From Argopecten irradians (taxonomy: Eukaryota > Mollusca > Bivalvia > Pectinida > Pectinidae): a stretch of 64,000 nt of DNA. The notes under the pieces are model-generated. The model saw only the letters and a list, made by a program, of their open reading frames with translations. It was not told where the DNA came from and made no database searches. The position numbers were made by a program, and so were the translations under genes. Below are positions 58,515 to 64,000 of the stretch, piece by piece. The stretch is taken from positions 7,431,620 to 7,495,619 of the forward strand of contig NC_091135.1 in assembly GCF_041381155.1 (NCBI RefSeq), written 5' to 3'. Every line of letters starts with the position of its first letter. Position 1 is the stretch's first letter.

Positions 58515-59985
58515 TTGAGCTGAAACTTACCTGAAATGATCCTGAGATGGTCCCGACAAAGTGTTGTTATTTTTCGGGTCGATCCGAAATCCAAGATGGC
58601 CGCCACAGCCGCCATCTTGAAAACACATTTTGAACTTCTTCTCAAGTTCTACCGGTGCGATTTGGCTGAAACTTGCATGAAATGATCCTGACATGATCCC
58701 GACAAAGTGTTGTTATTTTTCGGGTCGATCCGAAATCCAAGATGGCCGCCACAGCCGCCATCTTGAAAACACATTTTGAAATTATTCTCAAGTTCTACCG
58801 GTGCGATTTGGCTGAAACTTGCATGAAATGATCCTGACATGGTCCCGACAAAGTGTTGTTATTTTTCGGGTCGATCCGAAATCCAAGATGGCCGCCACAG
58901 CTGCCATCTTGAAAACACATTTTAAACTTCTTCTCAAGTTCTACCTGTGCGATTTGGCTGAAACTTGCATGAAATGATCCTGACATGGTCCCGACAAAGT
59001 GTTGTTATTTTTCGGGTTGATCCGAAATCCAAGATGGCCGCCACAGCCGCCATCTTGAAAACACATTTTGAACTTCTTCTCAAGTTCTACCGGTGCGATT
59101 TGGCTGAAACTTGCATGAAATGATCCTGACATGGTCCCGACAAAGTGTTGTTATTTTTCGGGTCGATCCGAAATCCAAGATGGCCGCCACAGCCGCCATC
59201 TTGAAAACACATTTTGAACTTCTTCTCAAGTTCAACCGGTGCGATTTGGCTGAAACTTGCATGAAATGATCCTGACATGGTCCCGACAAAGTGTTGTTAT
59301 TATTCGGGTCGATCCGAAATCCAAGATGGCCGCCACAGCCGCCATCTTGAAAACACATTTTGAACTTTCTCAAGTTCTACTGGTGCGATTTGGCTGAAAC
59401 TTGCATGAAATGATCCTGACATGGTCCCGACAAAGTGTTGTTATTTTTCGGGTCGATCCGAAATCCAAGATGGCCGCCACAGCCGCCATCTTGAAAACAC
59501 ATTTTGAACTTCTTCTCAAGTTCTACCGGTGCGATTTGGCTGAAACTTGCATGAAATGATCCTGACATGGTCCCGACAAAGTGTTGTTATTTTTCGGGTC
59601 GATCCGAAATCCAAGATGGCCGCCACAGCCGCCATCTTGAAAACACATTTTGAAATTATTCTCAAGTTCAACTCGTGCGATTTGGCTGAAACTTGCATGA
59701 AATGATCCTGACATGGTCCCGACAAAGTGTTGTTATTTTTCGGGTCAATCCGAAATCCAAGATGACCGGCACATCTGCCATATTGAAAACACATTTTGAA
59801 CTTCTTCTCAAGTTTTACTGGTTCGATTTGGCTGAAACTTGCATGAAATGATCCTGACATGGTCCCGACAAAGTGTTGTTATTTTTCGGGTCGATCCGAA
59901 ATCCAAGATGGCCGCCACAGCCGCCATCTTGAAAACACATTTTGAACTTCTTCTCAAGTTCTGCCTATGTGATTTGGCTGAAACT
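58515..59985. repeat. 146-bp satellite array, about ten monomers
   Basis: Successive gatcctgacatggtcccgac blocks are spaced 146 bases apart (one spacing is 144) from about 58540 to 59852. Each monomer carries a dyad, ccaagatggc...gccatcttg, and the block gaacttcttctcaagttcta. Monomers are highly similar in the middle and more diverged at both edges, the usual sign of homogenisation. The open frames on the minus strand are a by-product of the repeat. Confidence 0.95.
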
Positions 59986-60250
59986 TGCCTGAGATGATCC
60001 TGACATGGATCGACAAAGTATTGTTACATCTCTGGTTGATCCCAAATTGAAGAAGGCTACTATGACACTATATCTAATTAATTTCCTACATGTTAAGGCC
60101 CTTGGGCCTCTTGTTTGAAATAAAATTTGTTGAAGGAAATGGAAAATGATCCTGACATGGTCCTGACAAAGTGACACCATATGAAATTAATTTTACTATT
60201 GCCAAGGTAGTCAGATGACCGTTTTGCTTTTTCTTTACTTACTTTTTATT

Positions 60251-61250
60251 CCTAAATCTACTAATAGTTGATTAGAGGTTTCCTTATCGCAGTGAGTGAT
60301 AATTATAAAGATAATGTATATGCAATAGTGTTAAAATATCTTTTATCCGTCCGAATTACTAGTACTTGTAAATAATATTGATTTAATAAGGATACTTTTT
60401 GTATCTTCTGTTGAATTATTAGTTGCCTTGTGTATATTGTAGCATGATGCGAATCTCTTGAACGTTTTTTGTATGCTAAGGGACCTAACTCTGATATAGA
60501 AAAAAAGTTTCAGATAGTGAATCTCCTGAGCTAAAGTTTTGTTATAATTTCAATAGTAGATTTAAATTGAAGTTTGACATCGTACCATTCCAGGAACAAC
60601 TTTATTTTCTAGAAATATTGATTTTCAAGTAAGACACATTTGTACATGTACATGTAGCCTATGTAATTGCTTACATCAAGTCTAGAAATACATCATATGA
60701 TACGTATAGTATATATGATACATTTTAAAAACAGTGTTTTAAAACCTTTGCTCTTTGGATATGTGCAAGAACAGTCAGAGAGAAAGAAAATTATGCTTTG
60801 CTTTAAGTATGTCTTTTATATACATATAGTGTATAGAAAATGTTAATGATATTATAAAGAAAATGGAAGTTTGTCTAGTCTCGATTTTAAAACTTTTGTT
60901 AACTTAGTTACCGCTACAGCTTTTTTAATATCTGCAAGTTCAATTTATAGAACTAGAGAGTTCAAATGTGACTGTAGGGTTAAGTTAAAAAGACAGAAAC
61001 TCGGTAATTATGTGTGAGACAATGAATAGATGGTAGATATGTCTGTCTTGTTTAGTCTGTGTATAAATGTTTTGATGATAGCAGAATTCTGATGGACATT
61101 TAGGAGATATTTTGTGTAAAAAAAGCTTATTATCTGTGATATGTTTTTGAAATACAGAATAAAATACGAAAAAAAATCTTTGTTTTGTTGTGTTTAATAC
61201 AGCATTTCTTAATTATTGAAATGTTTTGTTATTGACTAAACAATAATAAA
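60251..61250. other. AT-rich stretch after the satellite element, nothing recognised
   Basis: There is no exon or repeat end here. AATAAA near 61160 followed by a T-rich stretch could be a distal polyadenylation site of CCDC34. Confidence 0.4.
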
Positions 61251-61251
61251 A

Positions 61252-61895
61252 CAAGAGGCCCAAGGGCCTTAACGATCATCTGACTTCCTTGGCAAAAGTC
61301 ATATAGGGAATTAATTAGTTTCAGCTAAATTACAATAGTTGAACTGTAGAAGAAGTTCCAAAATGTGTTTTCAAGATGGCAGCTGTGGCGGCCATCTTGG
61401 ATTTCTGATCAACCCGAAAAATCACAACACTTGTTCGGGACCATGTCGGGATCATTTCATGCAAGTTTTAGCCAAAACGTAGTAGTAGAACTTGAGATGA
61501 AGTTCCGGCTTTGGCGGCCATCTTGGATTCCGGATCAACCCGAGAAATAACAACACTTGGTCGGGACCATGTCGGGATAATTCCATGCAAGTTTCAGCTG
61601 AATCGCATCAGTAGAAGTTCAAAATTCGTTTTCAATGTGGTGGCCATCTTGGATTTCGGATCGACCCGAAAAATAACAACACTTTGTCAAGTCCATGTCA
61701 GGATCGTTTCATGCAAGTTGCAGCTAAATCGCACAAGTACAACTTGAGAAGAAGTTCAAGATGGCGGCTGTGGCGGCCATCTTTGGTTTCTGATTGACCC
61801 GAAAAATAACACTTGGTCGGGACCATGTCAGGAATATTTCGGCAAGTTTCAGCTTAATTGTACTGTAGAACTGGAGAAGAAGTTCAAAATGTTAA
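61252..61895 (-). mobile_element. Inverted, diverged copy of the satellite-carrying element
   Basis: It begins aacaagaggcccaagggcct and then ttaacgatcatctgacttcc, the reverse complement of the family's 3' end. About four diverged monomers follow in reverse orientation (aagatggcagctgtggcggc, gggaccatgtcgggatcatt). The other end is missing. With 58363-60220 it forms a widely spaced inverted pair. Confidence 0.85.
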
Positions 61896-62344
61896 AAGTT
61901 TTTTTTTTGTATCTTTTTTATTTTTAGAAACAACACATTGTACATAATCATTTTGAAATACATATTATACATCATTCATCTCATTCTTTCATCACTGATT
62001 TCAATCTCACTGGTTTGTGCTACTAGAAATCATTCAAATGACCCATTCTTCTTCAATCCAGTTTTGCCTCTAGCACAAGCATTACTATTGGTTAACATCA
62101 TATATATATATAAAAACAATTAAGTTTGACATCATAATTACTCTCTTTCATCCAAACATTCTATTGCTATTGATTCATACATATTTTTATATTCTTTCAT
62201 AGTCAGTCTAATATACAATATAAACCTGAGATGCATTATATATATGTTATCTTGAGATTATGTGATGAGACATCGTATTAAATCAGTTATTTTTAAAAGG
62301 AAAATACAGTGTTGTTTTTTTCTAAAGAAGAGGAGAAAAAAAGA

Positions 62345-62385
62345 TAGATAAGAGGATAGAGAGAAAGAGAGAGAGAGAAAATGGT
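62345..62385. repeat. Purine-rich (ga)n tract
   Basis: An agagagaaagagagagagag run lies within a longer purine-rich stretch (about 62325-62385). Confidence 0.85.
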
Positions 62386-62914
62386 AAGAAAGATCTCAGA
62401 AGATACAGCTAATGTTATGGCGATTTACACTTTTTAAAATTATTGAAAGGTACACGGTTAAAAATGTTAAAGAAGCATGGCGCACGAAAACGGAAGAAGC
62501 ATGATCACTATAGGTCCATCCTGACCATTCAATTTTCATATTTGTTCATTGTAGTTCATAGTTACGAATAATGCATTTTGCAACCGATTTGAAAAACCAG
62601 ATGGTTTGATAGATAAAGATTTTGATTATGTCGTCTCATAAAGAACTGAAGTGAGCTTTATCAACTTTCTTAGTAGGTATTACTTGGCCTTTATATGCAT
62701 ATTAATACTGGGGTAATTAGAAAACGATGCAGTGGGGATCTTGGAATTTGTTACTGCTCATTCTCAGAAAGTTCTTTCATTGAGTGTTCTTGGAGCTGGA
62801 CAAGAAAGAAATAGTCCCTTAACACACAAGAACACCTCAAGGTTACGTTATATGCATGTTGTGTTTCCTTGTAATATTGCAACCCTAGCCTTTTTATAGT
62901 ACTACATATGTATC

Positions 62915-63150
62915 TCACTGAAGCATGTACATGTAGTTGCCGATGCTGAAAAACATATGCCACCTGGTCACATTATACTGACAACGAACGAACCTGTCGC
63001 CACACTCCCTTAATGCTGAGCGCTAAGTAGAAACATAAAATTACAGTGTTATAGACGTTAGTATGTCGGTGCCTTCCTCGAGTTCACGAACGCAGTTGAC
63101 ATCAATTCAATACCAAAAGTCAGGTGGTGTCAAGTGAAACATTAGGAAGA
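62915..63150 (-). mobile_element. 519-bp retroposon family, partial copy
   Basis: In reverse orientation it shares tcacattatactgacaacg, cactcccttaatgctgagcg and gtcaggtggtgtcaagtgaa with the intact copy. The 3' end is missing or eroded. Confidence 0.72.
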
Positions 63151-64000
63151 AGGCAGTAGTAGAACATAGCCAGTTAACATAGTGCAGTAGGTGTTCAACG
63201 CAATACATGTAGATGCTAAGAAATTAGTCACATTTGTATGACGAAATAACTCAGAAAGCAATTGATACTATCAACACGTTTTAGACAATACTGTCAAATG
63301 GAGGGTTATTCCTAGAAAAAAAGAATATATAATATATGTTTGAGCTCGGTGCTCAACAGAATAGCCATATACATTGATTTACTAAGGTTCTGACGGTTTC
63401 GCAATACGAAACAAAATGTATAACTTCAATTCCTGTTGGTAAGGTTACAGTATTGTTAAGAATTTTGTATACCGGCATATATATACATTATATGTATTTT
63501 TTCTAAACAGGAATACGTTTGATGCTTCTTATTGATTTATTTGAATAAATAAACAACACGAACTTTTATCCCGTTAAACGTCTCATACATGTATACTTTT
63601 AGTTTACACACAATTCAATGGGTAAAAAATAAGGCCTACTGTAAAACAGCACATTGCAGAACAAACAATTAATAAAAAAAATATTTTGATGGGATAAAAC
63701 GCATAAATAAAACAAATTTTAAATTTTGATACTGTAACATATTCGACAGGGTGCTGTTTTAACCCCTGTTTATTAACTCGGTATTATATCTCATTTGATT
63801 TTGACCCAAGCTTAGATCTTTGAACGTAGTGCCCAGAGATCGAACTAGCTGGACATTTTTCATATTAATAAGTGAGGGCATCTGTAAGATACACCATACA
63901 ATATTATGTTTTTTGTGGTGTATTAAAGGCTCGTAACATGAATAGATTTTTATGTTATGGACAAATAACACAAAAATGTTAATGTAAAATACCGTCTATG
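63151..64000. other. Right edge, nothing recognised
   Basis: AT-rich sequence. No exon with supported splice sites, no RNA and no terminal repeat were found. Confidence 0.45.

Larger units (their letters stand above)
58363..60220. mobile_element. Satellite-carrying element with 30-bp flanking repeat
   Basis: It starts aggtcatctgacccgaaggg and ends ggtagtcagatgacc, so the outermost GGTCATCTGAC is inverted at the two ends. An exact 30-bp direct repeat (gttttgctttttctttactt plus actttttatt) lies at 58333-58362 and 60221-60250. The interior has a (ccgtccg)n tract, the 146-bp monomer array and, near 60085, the palindrome aggcccttgggcct followed by cttgtt. No protein is encoded. Similar ends occur at 34.85-35.01 kb and 61.25 kb. 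Bivalve genomes are known to disperse satellites in such non-autonomous elements. Confidence 0.82.

Noticed and set aside
58649-59860. A series of near-identical minus-strand open frames starting MSGSFHASFSQIA
   Set aside because: They are exact consequences of the 146-bp satellite, with the frame shifting from monomer to monomer. There are no splice sites or independent coding signals.
58363-60220. Classification as a Helitron
   Set aside because: The hairpin near the 3' end is suggestive, but the terminal CTRR, the 5' TC and insertion between A and T are not seen. Inverted ends and a flanking repeat are seen instead, so I left the class open.

Overview
The window is AT-rich animal DNA: spliced genes with GT/AG introns, very many interspersed repeats, a Pol III tRNA gene, no operons and no CRISPR. 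The repeat types (a short-monomer satellite inside a terminal-inverted-repeat element, tRNA-derived SINEs, many MITEs) and the protein sequences suggest a bivalve mollusc. That assignment is an inference, not read from a marker gene. I rebuilt four protein-coding genes by joining exons whose phases agree across every junction.

Layout. 0.66-1.25 kb holds an antisense LINE reverse-transcriptase relic. 4.29-14.2 kb (+) is an 11-exon gene for a probably secreted, Asn-glycosylation-rich beta-sandwich-like protein that I cannot name. 15.28-26.67 kb (-) is a complete 14-exon cytochrome P450 of the CYP3 clan, convergent with the first gene. 26.7-38.9 kb carries no gene but is dense in repeats: dispersed retroposon copies, a 3.8-kb array of alternately inverted fold-back units (30.4-34.2 kb) with a clean TA-flanked element inserted in one arm, and a LINE relic (35.7-37.1 kb) split by a 519-bp retroposon with a 9-bp target duplication. 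41.5-57.6 kb (+) is CCDC34 in three coding exons. Its first coding intron holds an antisense tRNA-Thr(AGT). Its last intron, 12 kb long, holds a whole antisense gene (49.2-54.1 kb coding, probable 5' UTR exon near 56.2 kb) for a DPY30-motif, coiled-coil and ankyrin-repeat protein. 58.36-60.22 kb is an element carrying about ten 146-bp satellite monomers and flanked by an exact 30-bp direct repeat. An inverted relative lies at 61.25-61.9 kb.

How the genes relate. The P450 should be an ER-anchored monooxygenase and has no evident link to its neighbours. CCDC34 is known from vertebrates as a sperm-flagellum/cilium protein, and DPY30-type motifs occur in axonemal proteins. The nested antisense pair may therefore be two cilium-related genes sharing one locus. 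An X-box-like site upstream of the nested gene's probable first exon fits this idea but does not prove it.

The strongest candidates for something undescribed are the extracellular protein gene, the DPY30/ankyrin architecture nested in CCDC34, and the satellite-bearing element with its unusually long flanking repeat. Several local near-duplications (40.5/41.2 kb and 45.5/46.1 kb) could be real or could be assembly artefacts.
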